Below, piece after piece: positions 1 to 12,595 of a stretch of 64,000 nt of DNA (positions are counted from its first letter, which is position 1; every line of letters begins with the position of its first letter). Below the pieces are notes generated by a model. That model saw nothing but the letters and a program-made list of their open reading frames with translations. It was not told the origin of the DNA and did not search any database. Position numbers and translations under genes: made by a program. The stretch comes from Polyodon spathula (taxonomy: Eukaryota > Chordata > Actinopteri > Acipenseriformes > Polyodontidae). Location of the stretch: NCBI RefSeq assembly GCF_017654505.1, contig NC_054553.1, positions 6,013,618 to 6,077,617 on the forward strand. The letters run 5' to 3'.

Positions 1-1927
1 CTAAACCTTCAGAGATATATTGCCTCTAAGAGAAGCATGCTTATGCATACATCAAAAAACATTTAGCATCTGTTCCATGTTTTGAAATCTGTTTTACAAT
101 TATCCATTATTGCAGCAACATTTTTTTTTTTTGTGTGTGTATCTGGTTTTAAATATTCTGATAATCAAAATCCCATTTACCAATATATATTTCATAAACT
201 GCATTTTGTACTGGGGGGGAAGACTTTAATGGAGTTAAGAGATTGGATTTCAGGAAGGTGAAAGAATCTGTTGGAATGATCAGACTCAGGTGTGTTATTC
301 CTTTGATGTGGCATATATTTGCTATTGATAATGTTGTAACTCAGTTTGGTTCCATAGACTTTACCATTTTATGTATTTGATTTTGCTCTAGGATATCTGT
401 GTTGGTCCATATTTTTTATAATGGCTTTAAAGTATCAACTAAATATATAAAATGCTTGTTCAAGGCTAAAAAAGTTAATTGTACATGTTAAGGTCCAAAC
501 CTAGAATATTTAAATATGAATTAAAAAAAAAAAAAAATGCCATCATACTACATTTAAAAGAAAAAAAAGAAAAGAAAGAAAAACAGCAGTTGTACATTGA
601 AACAATAAAACTAAATTATATATGTATGTTTTATATGTATGGTGTGATTGTGATAATATATTCATACTCTTAAAGGGTTTAAGGCACAGTTGTGCCTTGG
701 AACACCTTGGCGTGTTAATTGTATCCCCTGCTGTGACTTTTTTTTTTTTCTTCTTCAGTTGTCATTTTTCTAGACTTGGGACATATTTAAAAGACAAATC
801 TTTTTTGTGCAAAGTAGGAACCCAGGCTAGAGAAAAAATCAATATATAACCTCACTAGTGCAACAAATGGGCAATTCGCCCCCATTGAGCATGAAGCATC
901 ATTCATTTTGCCCTGACACTCATTTACAGAGTGTTGTGCATGCATGTTATTTTCATGAAGGTGATTTATAGTTGTTAGTGCTATACTAATGAGGCTGCCT
1001 TCTCTGTTGGTTCCCTATAAGGAGAGCCACAGATTGAAATACAGTGAGATGAATAGAGCATCCTTTATCAAGTAGGGTAAGCTGTCTGATTTAAATCGTA
1101 ATGCACTGCTCGGTTTTGGCAATTTAGTGACTTGGTATTTCCCAGATTGCAATGCTGCATTCTGTTTCAGCTCCAGTGAGTATATTTTCCTTGTTGTATT
1201 TGAACCAACTAGTAATGAGATTTAAGAATGGGGTTATGATTTTCACCTCCACCACCTATAAATGATCATCATAACTATCCTCTAATTTTCCCAATGCCCA
1301 GCTCTCGACTGTATCCTCAGTCAGGGATGTCCACCTTTTGAACTCCCATTAGCACAGTGGCCCACCATATAATTTCATAGAAAAGCATTAAATTCATTCA
1401 GGAAGGCATTGAGAGCTTTAAACCTTTAGGTGTGAGTGGTAGTGATGAGAGCCTGACTTCCAGTACTGTTGCTGGACCAAACATTTATATAGAAGTACTT
1501 AAAAATAATTCCATGACAGGTCTTTATCAATGTCTTATTTGGTGTTGGGCTGCCCTGCTTGAGAAATGATGATCACGGTGACCAATTTATAAAAATGAAA
1601 TTACTTTCATATTTTTAAATTCTGATAATAAAAAGCAGAGTTTTCTTGGGAACCAGACACATGCCAGCTTGCTTGCTGCGTCACTGAGTGCTATAGACCA
1701 CGAGAGGCTGGTTTATTTTGAATCCTTCTGAAAATACCATCCGATATACCATCTTTTATGTTTGCCACAGATCTGTGAAACTGTTACATAAAGAGTATAA
1801 GTACTTAAGAATATTAGGCAAATAAGTTGTGCTATAAAAAATCCCAGATGTCCCATCCTAATTTTTACCTTCATTGGTTTTGTAGAGTCTTCATTCTCAA
1901 CACATAGCTGAAGCAGACGATAGAATG
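1..1927. other. Non-coding AT-rich stretch, no gene seen
   Basis: No open frame here has protein-like composition or a recognisable domain. There is a T-run at about 121-132 and A-rich runs at 523-580, and short frames across these are low-complexity. It is probably 5' intron or flank of the enox2-like gene whose exons lie downstream. Confidence 0.6.
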
Positions 1928-1935
1928 GTATAGTG

Positions 1936-2086
1936 CAGTGGTACTCAACTCTGGCCTTCGAGATACATTCCAGTCCTGGTCTTAATTCCAATCAGGTTTT
2001 TTGCCACTTAGCAGTTTCAGTTCACTACATTAGAACCTGCTTGGAGTAAAAGCGTGGATCTCGAGGACCAGAGTTGAGTACTACTG
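1936..2086. mobile_element. hAT-type MITE, 151 bp
   Basis: The two ends are inverted repeats. The left end reads CAGTGGTACTCAACTCTGG and the right end is its reverse complement with one mismatch (18 of 19). The element is flanked by an 8-bp near-duplication, gtatagtg at 1928-1935 and gcatagtg at 2087-2094 (7 of 8). Eight-bp target duplications and CAG-starting terminal repeats are typical of hAT transposons. At 151 bp it cannot encode a transposase, so it is non-autonomous. The short minus-strand frame crossing it has no coding meaning. Confidence 0.85.
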
Positions 2087-2094
2087 GCATAGTG

Positions 2095-5000
2095 GCTCAT
2101 TTCTTGGTACTCTCTTTTTTGTTTTGTCGGAGGAACAAACATCTGCCTGAACATCCCTGTACCCCACTTCCCTTGTTTAAATTGTCAGTCAGTCTGGTGT
2201 GTGACATCCAGTTAGTTTGAAATATGCTTTCAGCGTCAAATCTGTTGAGTACAAGAGTGCATCTTTATGGTAATCAAAGCTTCGACACATACTGCATTTA
2301 CACAGTGGTGGCAGATGTTGGAACTGATGCTGTCAACATGCTGCTGACAAATGTGTAAGCCAGAAAAATGCAGGTACAGTCATCAATTTGTCAACCTTTA
2401 AATTATCACCAAGGGTAAATGAAACATGAGCAGGTTATACAGACTGCTGAATGGCATCATTTAATGTATCCAGTAGCCTTCTATATTAAGCATAATAAAA
2501 TATGTATGAAGTTGTATGCATGGAAATGATCTCTTAAATTCCCATAGATGTCCCTTCTAAAATACAATTGTATTACTGTAACTGCCCTTGGGCACTCCTG
2601 TCTGTAAATGTACATAGTGCTTAAGAGTTCAGGAAAGCTGTACGTTTGCTTGGCTTACTTTTAAGGTAGTATGTTGCATTTTACATCTCCTACAGTGTAT
2701 CAGTTCTCCTTAATATCTTTGGTGTCAAAACTGGCTGGAAAGTTAATAAAGAAAGAAGTTGGTTGGTTAATGACAGGAAAGAAAGTGTTGAAGGGGAGAA
2801 TGTTTGGAGAGTGACAGTTTGCTTAAATGTGCTTCTTTCAAAACTGCACACTTAACTAACAAATGGGAATGCATGAGGGGTTTGATTTACTGGAATTGTA
2901 TTTCATTAGTTATACCACTTCAAATGTTACTTAGACTAACACTCACGTGTTTTTGAATAAGGACCTTTATTGTCAAAGTGTTTCTATTGACATAGGCAAT
3001 GTGTTCCTCATGTTTTGAATGGAGCATGTGCTGGGCTGCCAGGATACCTCTGGCCGCCTTGCAATTTTGACATTTATTCAAATGTATAGAAAAGTCTATG
3101 AAGTGTTCTGGGTTTGTTTTGTTAATGTTTTTAAATGCTGCTTACAGAAGTCACAAGAGAAAGAAGTTGTTGATTAAGCAAGTCTCAGGAGGATATGCCT
3201 GACATTGCTTGCATCACATTTCACTTGCAGATCCACAAACAGAATACATTCCACCCATGCACTGCTGCCTTCAATTATGTTTTATTTATTAAAAAGGTTA
3301 GATGGTATTTTCCTGATAAAGTACACAGTGTATAACAGGCCTCTCCTTTGTACTGTGGTTTATGCTCATGTAGAATCTCTGAACCGTCCAGGCATAATAT
3401 AATCCCAGATATGTGTAATAAAGTATTTGTCAGTTTAGTGACTTTCTTTTCTTGTTGCTAAGCAGCCTCTAGAATGATGTAGGAGGTATACTTAAACTTT
3501 ACTGCCAGCTGTCATCTGTTTGTTTTTAACAGCAGGTAGGACAGCAGTGTCGCTGCCTCTCGGCTACCACCCAGGGTGAGAGGGAAGTTCAGTCTCTATG
3601 TTCATCCTACCTTTGACTAATATAAACTCTTCAAGGTGTCCATGCCCTGTATTTAGGAGACAAATTTAGGGCCATTAGGAAATAAGATGGAAATGGCTAT
3701 CGCTCTTAGAAAGAAACTTGAGGTGAAAACGCTCCATGTTTGATTGCCAGTAGACTGAGCCACCTTATGCCTCCCCCTGCTGTCCTTACTTTATTTTCAC
3801 TCTTCTAAGATTTAAAGGTGTAGTTCCAGCTCCGTGTTACTGTAGATACTTAGTCATATACATTTGTTCGGATAACCCCTGCTGAAGTCAAAGTAAAAGG
3901 AGGTGAATAAAAGGCGCGCAAGATAAATCACAAGCTGGTAAAGTTGATGAGATGGATCAGAAGCTGGTAATGTGATTCGTATTCCATCTCTGCCATGCTG
4001 TGCTACCTTTGGTAAGGCTGGTCTTGTATGTCTCTGGTGCGGTAAGATGAATTGGCCCTTGTTGCCAGATTTATTATCTGCTTCTTGTGATGTTGTTTCA
4101 TTGATTCTGTTTCATAAAGCAGGTTTCAGAAGGGGAGGGGTTGCTGCCAGGTTTTTGTTTTATTCTTGCTTTAGAGGACCACCTTTGTTGAGATGAAGGG
4201 AACAGTACAGCCTTGGGTTTATAATTGGTAACTCACTTAACTTGTAATGCACTATGTAGATATAAAGTGTGTCCCTGGGATCCGTGTCGATAGTTTGCAT
4301 CCTTAGATGAAAATATGTTGACTGTTTTACTTTTCTCATTTATTTTGACCTTTGCCATGCAGTTTTTGGTTCGCTACCCCCGGGTGCTGTAGGTTTTCAA
4401 AGCATAATGAGGTTTGCTAACTGCAAGGCCTAGTAGTCAATTTTAAAGAATTATTGGGCAAGGTACAATACTGTAGCTGCTTGGAGCACATGAGCTTCAT
4501 CAGTTGGTTAAAATCTGTAGTGATAGTGTCTTATCTTAAAGAGCACGTAATCTTACCTGCAGGAAAGGACAATGAATCATTCTGCACATCCTCTCTACAG
4601 GAGACCACAGAAGAAGAAAAAAAAAAAAAACTTACTTTTGTCCATACTGCAATTATTTCCCTCTCACTTTGTATCCCTTAAAACATCTTTTATCCAGACT
4701 GTCCTGTCAAACCATGGGTTCCAAACTGCTTCTCTAACTGTTTACATGGGATGAACGGCTCTGCAGTAAAAAAACAGTAAAAGGAGCTTTCAGGTGCATG
4801 CTATACATGCGGCAGCGTTTGTCACGCGCCCACTTGCAATCCTGTCAGTACATGCATTGCTTTAACAGCATAAACAAGATGGTGACAATGGAAATTGCTG
4901 ACCAAATTTTGACCTGTTTTTCAATTCCGCCCCTGTTGGATTCGATAAGCTCGGTGTCTGTAGGCTGTGCGCCTTAAGATTCTGCAAGGAGAGTAGGTGT

Positions 5001-7826
5001 GTAGTAGTTCTCAAGGGGACCACCACAGGACAACCGCCACCTCTCCCCTAAGTCTCCGTTAATTAAGGCTAGACATTTTTAGCATTTTCATTAGGAGCTT
5101 TATTTCGTGCAGTTTGTGGATATTACTCCTCAGGCAGTTTAATAAAATTTATGAAAAATATTGAGGGGAAGTCATAACTACTTTTAATTATCTTTTTTTT
5201 TTTTTTTAATAACAAAAACAGCAACAAGAAGTGTTGTGATTCTGATGCTGCACTGTAATAGGCACATTCAAATGAAAATGAGATTTTTGAGTTTCTCGGC
5301 TGCATGCCTATTTAGAGTAACAGGCAGGCTTTAAGTGCGGTTGCCAATGGGTTTCAGATTACTGTCCTTACCAGTAAATTGAGCAGTACAGTGCAACACT
5401 AGCCAGTGCTGATGATGAGTTTTCTCTGCTGCTAACCTTTTTTTTTCTTTTCTTAAAAGCACATTTTGAGTACTTTGTTTCCTATTGAAATATATAAAAA
5501 AATGTAGACAATTATTGTAGCCAAGTGTTGTCTTGGTTATAATTTCTATGGTTTATTTTAAAAATTGCTTTTATGACCGTTGCGCATTTTGTACAAACCG
5601 TAAACTGCTTTCCACTTCAATTCTGTCACAAGCCTGTTTGTGATTTTCACAACTGTCTTAGGATTGACCCTTTTCACTAAAACCATGTTTAAATTAGTGG
5701 GGGGAAAATATTGCAGGAAACATGGTTTTTAATAATGCAGAAATTGAATAAAAAGATTAGATGGTGTTAGCCCACATCAAGATTTGTTAAAAGCTCTCTC
5801 TCATTTCTAGCTTTTAGATGTTTCATGCTTATTTATAACTGTATGGATGCTTGGCAACTGGTAGCCTACCTGCTGCTTTTGACTTCATTAGGGATGCACT
5901 GAAAAACAAGTTTGTTGCATCTTTAGAATGGTTTCTTGGTTTTATTTTATTATTGTCAGACACATTAACTAGAGGAAAGTACAACCAGAATGAAGTTTGC
6001 CTTTAAAAGATGTGTGTTATCTGTGAAGAGGATGGTAAAACATCTAATGCTTCCATGTACATTTCTTTAGCCACAATTTAGCCCCGCCCATCCTCCCCTT
6101 AAGAAACAAACCACAAAAACAATGCCCAGCAATTGTATGCATTGTTACAGTGATCAAATTGAATAATTACATTTGAATAAAGTGCTTTGATAATGTCGCT
6201 GGTGTTCTGTGAAATATGTATTATGTTGAAGTGTAAATATTGTTAGTGACAAAATTAACTAGCAATTATGCTTATGTACATGTGTTCATCTTTTATATTA
6301 CACTCATTTAGCAAATAGTAAGCTGTAATTGCTGTAAATCGTGTGGCCCCTGAAGGCTTACACTACTTTGCTGTTACAGTGGGCCTGTGTTACAGAAATC
6401 TGTTTCTTGCTTAAGGGTTAACCCTTTTCAGCGTTTGACCTCTTGTGTTGCGAAACAGTCCAAACCAAGACATTGTCTTCCTGTTTCCAGTTACTACATC
6501 TGAGAGCTCTTAAACTTCTGTAAGTGGCAAGGTAGTGTGGAGCACAACCAGTGCAGCTATAATCTCAGAGGTGTAAGCTAGATTTGCTAATCTTCTTGAC
6601 TTTTTTGAGAAGGTCAAAGATAAGTTTGGCAAACTATTCAGCTGTGCAAGTGGGTGGTTGTCAGTGGACAGTATTGAAAGGGATCTCAAGGAACAGAATC
6701 CAGTGTAGTTGCTATATAAAGAAGCCTTTAAACTGAAATGAAGAGTTAAATTCTTATTATTCCTAATATTCTTAAACTCTCATGTAATTCTCCAACTTTC
6801 TCCATAGAACTTTGCCGTTGGCATAGTAACGGCCTTCGGAGAATCTTTCTATGCTATTCTCAGCAGCGTGGGGCCGCTTTCTGTATGTCTCTTGCAGGTG
6901 GTGTCTCTCTCACCAGTACCAGGAAGGATAAGGTGTTCCTCCCTTCCTGGTGCAATGCTTGTTTCTCAAGGTACAAGGACACATATGGCATAGAGAGGTT
7001 GGGAGGATGATCTAAGGCTGGTCCTTAGTAGATGGAAGAATTCCAGACCTGAACAACTCGGACCTTGGTCTATCACCTGTTACTGTCTTGCTGTTTTGCT
7101 CCTGGGAGGAGCACCATTGTAACTTGTAGTTTGTTGGCTTGTGTGCTCATGTTGTCTTGCTGCTAGAACCTATCCAGGGGCTTGGGAACTCCCACCCCGT
7201 TTGGACTATGCTGTGACACCTGCTAGAGCAGTCCACAAAAATGTACGTCACGTTTCTTATTCAGTTGATCCATCACACATTTTTATGTATTTATTTATAT
7301 TCTTTACAGAATTCCAGTAGTTACAGTTCATAGCTGCTGTTCGGACACACCAGAGACTCAGACCTAAGGTGACAGGCATCAATTCTAATGATGTACAAGG
7401 ACTACAGAGCAGGAAGAGCTGGAGGTAAGGCATTCTGTTCAAGAATACAGAAAATTAGGAAAAAACAAAACAAAGCAACCTATAGCTGGGTCTGTGCTTA
7501 TTCAGTATCAATTAGCTGCAGTGCACGACCAAGCAGCGAGGCATGTGCTTTGCTTTGACTTTCTGATTATTTTGTTCTGTGGTTAACAAGCTTGGGTGGT
7601 TACTGCCCCCAGCCAAAGGAGGATGCCACTGTTTTCTAAATATCCGCCTATATTTCATTGTTTTAGAAATGAGTCCATTCACTGCCAATCTTGTAGATTA
7701 TTGACTTCTGATAGGCAGGTACAGACTGACCTTCAGGGCTCCAGCATTTTAGTGAGCTGCACCTCATATGTATCAGCTGTCAAGATGATGTACAAATTAT
7801 TAAGCTGGTTACATTTTCCACTGTAA
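2095..7826. other. Non-coding stretch, no gene or named repeat seen
   Basis: Both strands contain only short frames without recognisable domains. Poly-A and poly-T runs occur near 4616-4630 and 5192-5207. Some sub-blocks (for example 6420-7140) are less AT-rich, but I cannot assign an exon to them. Confidence 0.5.
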
Positions 7827-7830
7827 TTAT

Positions 7831-7895
<65 letters not shown>

Positions 7896-7899
7896 AAAA
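7827..7899. repeat. (TA)n microsatellite
   Basis: A nearly pure run of alternating T and A, interrupted by a few AA or TT steps. It is self-complementary and could form cruciforms. It is of the usual vertebrate dinucleotide type. Confidence 0.95.
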
Positions 7900-10684
7900 A
7901 AATCCACTCTCTATTTACTTAAACACATTTAAAAATATATATGTTTACATAACAAACTTGTATAGTGGTTTCTGGTGGGTGATTTCTTTTCTTTACAAAT
8001 GAATGACAGCTGGTTCTCTTTTGTACAAACATGTACAACAAACGCATATAGGCTTGCATATGAACACCTACTGAAAACAAGATGAGACATCTCTCCTGCT
8101 TCATGGAAGTCGTTTGTGGACAAAAAATACAAAATGTTTCTCTCAGATAAATTGGCAATGATTAAAGCTACCATATGACTCCTTGTTCATTGGGACAGGT
8201 TATGCTTTTCTACAATCACAATTTATTCTGGAACGTTTCAGTTGTCTCTGGTATCTTTCACTTTCTTTTCTTTAAGAGAAGCAGGACTACACTTACCAGA
8301 ATGCATTGGGTGTGAGTTAAAAATCCTCACCTTGGACACTGTGCTGGTTCATATTTTTGTAGTCTTGTTTGCTGAATGTAACGAACAGGCTCTGTGTGAG
8401 ACTCCCGGGGTGAGGTATCTCTTTGGAGGTCTAGTTAAAACTTCAAAGACCATATTTCTGTCTCAGCTCTTTTTGTAATCATCTTTATTAGTAGTTTAAT
8501 CTTTCTTAGTGCTGTCAAGCCACAGCAGCTTTAGTGCTTCGATCGGATGCCTCAAACTTTTCTTTTTTCTGAAGCACAAAATGGCAAAATTTTAAAATCT
8601 GTAACATTATGGAACTAAAGCATTGCTTGTATATTTTCTAAACATAATCGCCTTTTTACAAATTAAGAATGTGTTATACAGGTTTTGATAGAGTAGTATG
8701 AATACAAGAGGAATGCATTGTAACCCATGGCAGCTTAATCATGTGTATTATACACAGGATGCATGTTATATTGTAAAGATTATGATAAAAAGAAATAGCA
8801 GTAGAGGGAGAACCTCACAATCATCAGCATTAATAATTCTTAGGCCTTTCCTCACTTCTGGAGATTTATATACAACCAATACCCATCTGTATCCAATCAG
8901 ATAATAACTACACTATTACTTTTGTTCTCATTTTCTTACCTTTTAATCCGAATACAGAGGTACAATAATTTGTAACCATGTTTCCATTTTGGCTTTGTCC
9001 AAGCCTTAAACATTTAACGGTTTTCCCTCTTTCAGGAATCAAATGCAGAAGATCTACCATGTTTGCCTGAAGTGGAATCCGTATTAGGAATCGTACACAC
9101 TTCACACACCAGTGCCAAAATGCTCATCAGCTCTGGAAATCCAGTTCGATTCATGTCATGGATGAGCACGTATACAGTGTCTCTAGCAAATATTAGAATT
9201 TTTTGTTAATTGCATGTTGAATGTGTGTGCATTGACTTCTGGAGCTGACTGAGATGTTGCACGCTTTCCTATTAACAGGGTTTGGATTGTAACCCAGAAA
9301 GGAAGGCTAAACAGAGTAGGGTTAAAAGGTATCCTGTGCAGTGTATAAAATCTCTTCCATAAATATTTATGGGCCAAACTCCCCAGAGGGGAGCTTGCTG
9401 GAGTTTGGACCTAATCCAATTTACAGGATACCGCAGTCACTCCCTACCAGCACCACACAGGAAGCTTATACTATTAAAATAAGTTTTCTGTGTCTTAAAG
9501 AAGCAGTGATTTAAAAAAAAAAAAAAAAGTCCTGTATCCCTTGGCAAACCTGTGGCAGTAAAAACACCCCGCCTTCAGTATCTCTTCAGAAATAACAATA
9601 TCAGTGCAATCAGATGTGGCCTTTTGAGGCTTGCTTACCCTCTAAGACTAACACTGTTTTTGGTTGCTGCTTTCAGTTTTTGTACCCAATGATGTGCTGG
9701 AATGCAACAAAACATACTTGCAAGCTGGTGATTGTAGAAACAAATTCAGGACCTTTAAAAACCGGTGGGGGTAGCCCATGGGCTGCAGTGCTCTGCTTCA
9801 GTGTGACACATGTGCCAAGGTGTTTTAATTGTCTGGAGGGAGATGTGACCATTCCTATTGTCGCTAATTCCTTCTGAGAAATTGTGGTTGGAAAGCTGCA
9901 GCAATGTCCGTTCGAGCCTTTGTTTGAGATGGTTTCTTGTTTGCAGTCTCCTGCCCGCTGCATCCCCAATATCAGTCCCCTAAGAAGTCTAGTCCTATCG
10001 GCTGTCTTTCTCATAATGACTGATACTTACTTGAATTCCATTTGAGTGATTTAATCAGTCCTGTGAGATGCGGATCATTTACACAAATTATTATTTTCAG
10101 TTTTAAGATTATATTTATTGGGTCCAGTGTCTCTACTGGTTGAGCTAAAGAATGCTTTAACTTCACTCTCTCATTGCTGGAGTTCAAGGCAGTGGACCCC
10201 ACAAACCTGACATTAAGTGCTCATTGAGAAGCATAACAGCTGGTTTATGTCAAACTGCATTCCAGAATTTGATATGTTTACACTAGGACTTGTGGAGCTT
10301 AAAGACATGTTGGAAAGAAAATGTGCTGCGGCTCTCTAAATTGCCACTGGAGTTCGACTTCATTGGTTTTCACATCCATGAAGTGTACTCAGAATATAGG
10401 GCACCAAACTTACGGTTGCCATTGCTGTGGAAATTCCTGTAGCCCTTATCAACTGTAGGGGGTGATATGAGCTAACCCAGCCATTAATATGGAGGGCTGG
10501 CTGATGATGTTAAAGGTTACCATTGTTTCAGATTAAACAAGAGGTTTCACAGCATGCAGAAGATTGCTACAGTGTAATAACATTCTGTAACATTTCCACC
10601 TTGATCACTGACTTTTACTTTCCAGTGTAACAAACTGTATATTATTATACTGCATGATATATATGATGTTGATCGTACAAAGTA
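7900..10684. other. Non-coding stretch, no gene seen
   Basis: Only short fortuitous frames are present on both strands. There is an A-run at about 9512-9528. A small inverted repeat around 9371-9411 (GGCCAAACTCC facing GGAGTTTGGACC) stands out, but no larger element surrounds it. Confidence 0.5.
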
Positions 10685-10712
10685 CCCCCCACCCCCCCCC
10701 CCCCCCCCCCCC
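10685..10712. repeat. Poly-C tract (28 nt, one A interruption)
   Basis: A run of C with one early A. On the minus strand it is a G-run, which yields a spurious polyglycine frame. It is one of three C-tracts of 25 nt or more in this window. Confidence 0.95.
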
Positions 10713-10788
10713 TCTGCTGTTACTTTTCAAGTTTAAGTACAAAGTCAATGTTACAGACCTCCGATCTGGATTATATAATATATATAAG

Positions 10789-10895
10789 AGGCTGCATGGT
10801 CCCTGGTTCAAATCCCAGCTCAGCCACTGACTCATTGTGTGACCCCAAGCAAGTCACTTAACCTCCTTGTGCTCCGTCTTTTGGGTGATTAGGTC
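10789..10895 (+). mobile_element. CORE/MIR-like SINE fragment, 3'-truncated
   Basis: Contains a tRNA-type B box (GGTTCAAATCC), then a core matching the MIR/CORE-SINE consensus: CAGCTCAGCCACTGACTC and CAAGTCACTTAACCTCC. The same body is present, in the opposite orientation and with its LINE-like tail, at 29411-29676. Here the similarity fades after CTCCGTCTTTTGGGTG, so the 3' half is missing or replaced. The left boundary is approximate. Confidence 0.75.
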
Positions 10896-11122
10896 TTTCA
10901 TTGGTAGATACTTACCCAAAAAGACTTGCGGCTGTAATTGCTGCCAAAGGGGCTTCCACCAAATATTGAGTTGACAGGTCTGAATACTTAAGCAATCAAC
11001 ATATTTCAGTTTTTTCTCTTTAGTTTTTGCTGACATTTACTGTAACTTCTTACCCTTAGAAGTCTTCAGTTTGAGCATTAAAGTTTTGAATAAAATATTA
11101 AGTTTAAAAAAATTTGTATATA

Positions 11123-12360
11123 CACTGAACAAAAATATAAACTCAACATGTAAAGTGTTGGTCCCATGTTTCATGAGCTGAAATAAAAGATCCCAGAAAT
11201 TTTCCATAAGCACAAAAAGCTTATTTCTCTCGAATTTTGTGCACAAGTTTGTTTACATCCCTGTTAGTGAGCATTTCTCCTTTGCCAAGATAATCCATCC
11301 ACCTGACAGGTGTGGCATATCAAGAAGCTGATTAAACAGCATGATCATTACACAGGTGCACCTTGTACTGGGGACAATAAAAGGCTACTCTAAAATGTGC
11401 AGTTTTGTCACACAGCACAATGCTACAGATGTCTCAAGTTTTGAGGGAGCGTGCAGTTGGCATGCTGACTGCAGGAATGTCCACCAGAGAATTGAATGTT
11501 CATTTCTCTACCATAAGCTGCCTCCAACATCGTTTTAGAGAATTTGGCAGTACATCTAACCGGCCTCACAACCGCAGACCACGTGTAACCACACCAGCCC
11601 AGGACCTTCACATCCAGCTGCTTTACCTGTGAGATCGTCTGATACCAGCCACTCGGATAGCTGATGAAACTATAGGTTTGCACAACCGAAGAATTTCTGC
11701 ACAGACTGTCAGAAACCGTCTCAAGGAAGCTCATCTGCGTACTTGTCGCCCTCACCAGGGTCTTGACCACTGGCACGCTGGAGAAGTGTGCTCTTCACGG
11801 ATGAATCCTGGTTTCAACTGTACCGGGCAGATGGCAGACAGTGTGTATGGTGTCTTGTGGGCGAGCGGTTTGCTGATGTCAAAGTTGTGAACAGAGTGCC
11901 CCATGGTGACGGTAGGGTTATGGTATGGGCAGGCATAAGCTACGGACAACGAACGAATGCACAGAGAAACCGTGACGAGATCCTGAGGCCCATTGCCATG
12001 CCATTCATCCGTCGCCATCACCTCATGTTTCAGCATGATAGTGCACGGCCTCGTGTCACAAGACACTCTACCCAATTCCTGGAAGCTGAAAATGTCACAG
12101 TTCTTCCATGGCCTGCATACTGACCAGACATGTCACCCATTGAGCATGTTTGGGATGCTCTGGATCGACGTGTACGACAGCGTGTTCCAGTTCCCGCCAA
12201 TATCCAGCAGCTTCGCACAGCCATTGAAGAGGAGTGGCGCAACATTCCACAGGCCACAATCAACAGCCTGATCAACTCGATGTGAAGGAGATGTGTCACG
12301 CTGCATGAGGCAAATGGTGGTCACACCAGATATTAACTGGTTTTCTGATCCATGCCCCTA

Positions 12361-12391
<31 letters not shown>

Positions 12392-12554
12392 GGTATATGT
12401 GACCAACAGATGCATATCTGTATTCCCAGTCATGTGAAATCCATAGATTAGGGCCTAATGAATTTATTTCAGTTGACTGATTTCCTTATATGAACTGTAA
12501 CTCGGTGAAATCTTTGAAATTGTTGCATGTTGCGTTTTATATTTTTGTTCAGTG
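11123..12554 (+). mobile_element. Tc1-like transposon, decayed, 1432 bp
   Basis: The terminal inverted repeats begin CACTGAACAAAAATATAAAC on the left and end ATTTTTGTTCAGTG on the right, each flanked by a TA dinucleotide (11121-11122 and 12555-12556), as expected for Tc1/mariner insertion. The interior carries a damaged transposase in plus orientation and a T-run at 12363-12389. I recognise this sequence as a Tc1 family shared by many fishes and lampreys, where horizontal transfer has been proposed. That link is from memory and was not searched. Confidence 0.93.
11420..12336 (+). pseudogene. Tc1-family transposase, inactivated
   Basis: Tc1 transposases are DDE enzymes that cut and paste the element at TA sites. 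The N-terminal helix-turn-helix region is readable from the ATG at 11420 ([16 protein letters not shown], then [17 protein letters not shown]). It stops at TGA 11630-11632, where the family has an arginine codon. The catalytic region follows in other frames: [10 protein letters not shown] (first Asp), FQHDSARPRV (second Asp) and PDMSPIEHVWDALD (Glu). A further stop falls just before PDMSP. Compared with the family as I remember it, segments are missing near 11440-11480, 11765 and 11955. Several stops and shifts make it non-functional. Confidence 0.9.
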
Positions 12555-12595
12555 TATGTATGTATGTATGTGTGTGTGTGTGTGTATACAATATA
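12555..12595. repeat. TATG/TG microsatellite between two Tc1 elements
   Basis: TATG repeats pass into (TG)n and then TATACAATATA. The first Tc1 element ends at its left edge and the second begins at its right edge. Part of it (GTGTGTATACAATAT) reappears with one mismatch beyond the far end of the second element, at about 13864-13887. Confidence 0.9.

Noticed and set aside
9673..10014. 113-codon minus-strand frame
   Set aside because: No domain recognised. It overlaps an opposed plus-strand frame, and neither has exon-like boundaries.
10605..10835. Minus-strand frame with a polyglycine run
   Set aside because: It translates a poly-C tract and the edge of a SINE; not a gene.
11752..12324. Several minus-strand frames across the first Tc1 element
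   Set aside because: They are shadows of the plus-strand transposase remnant.
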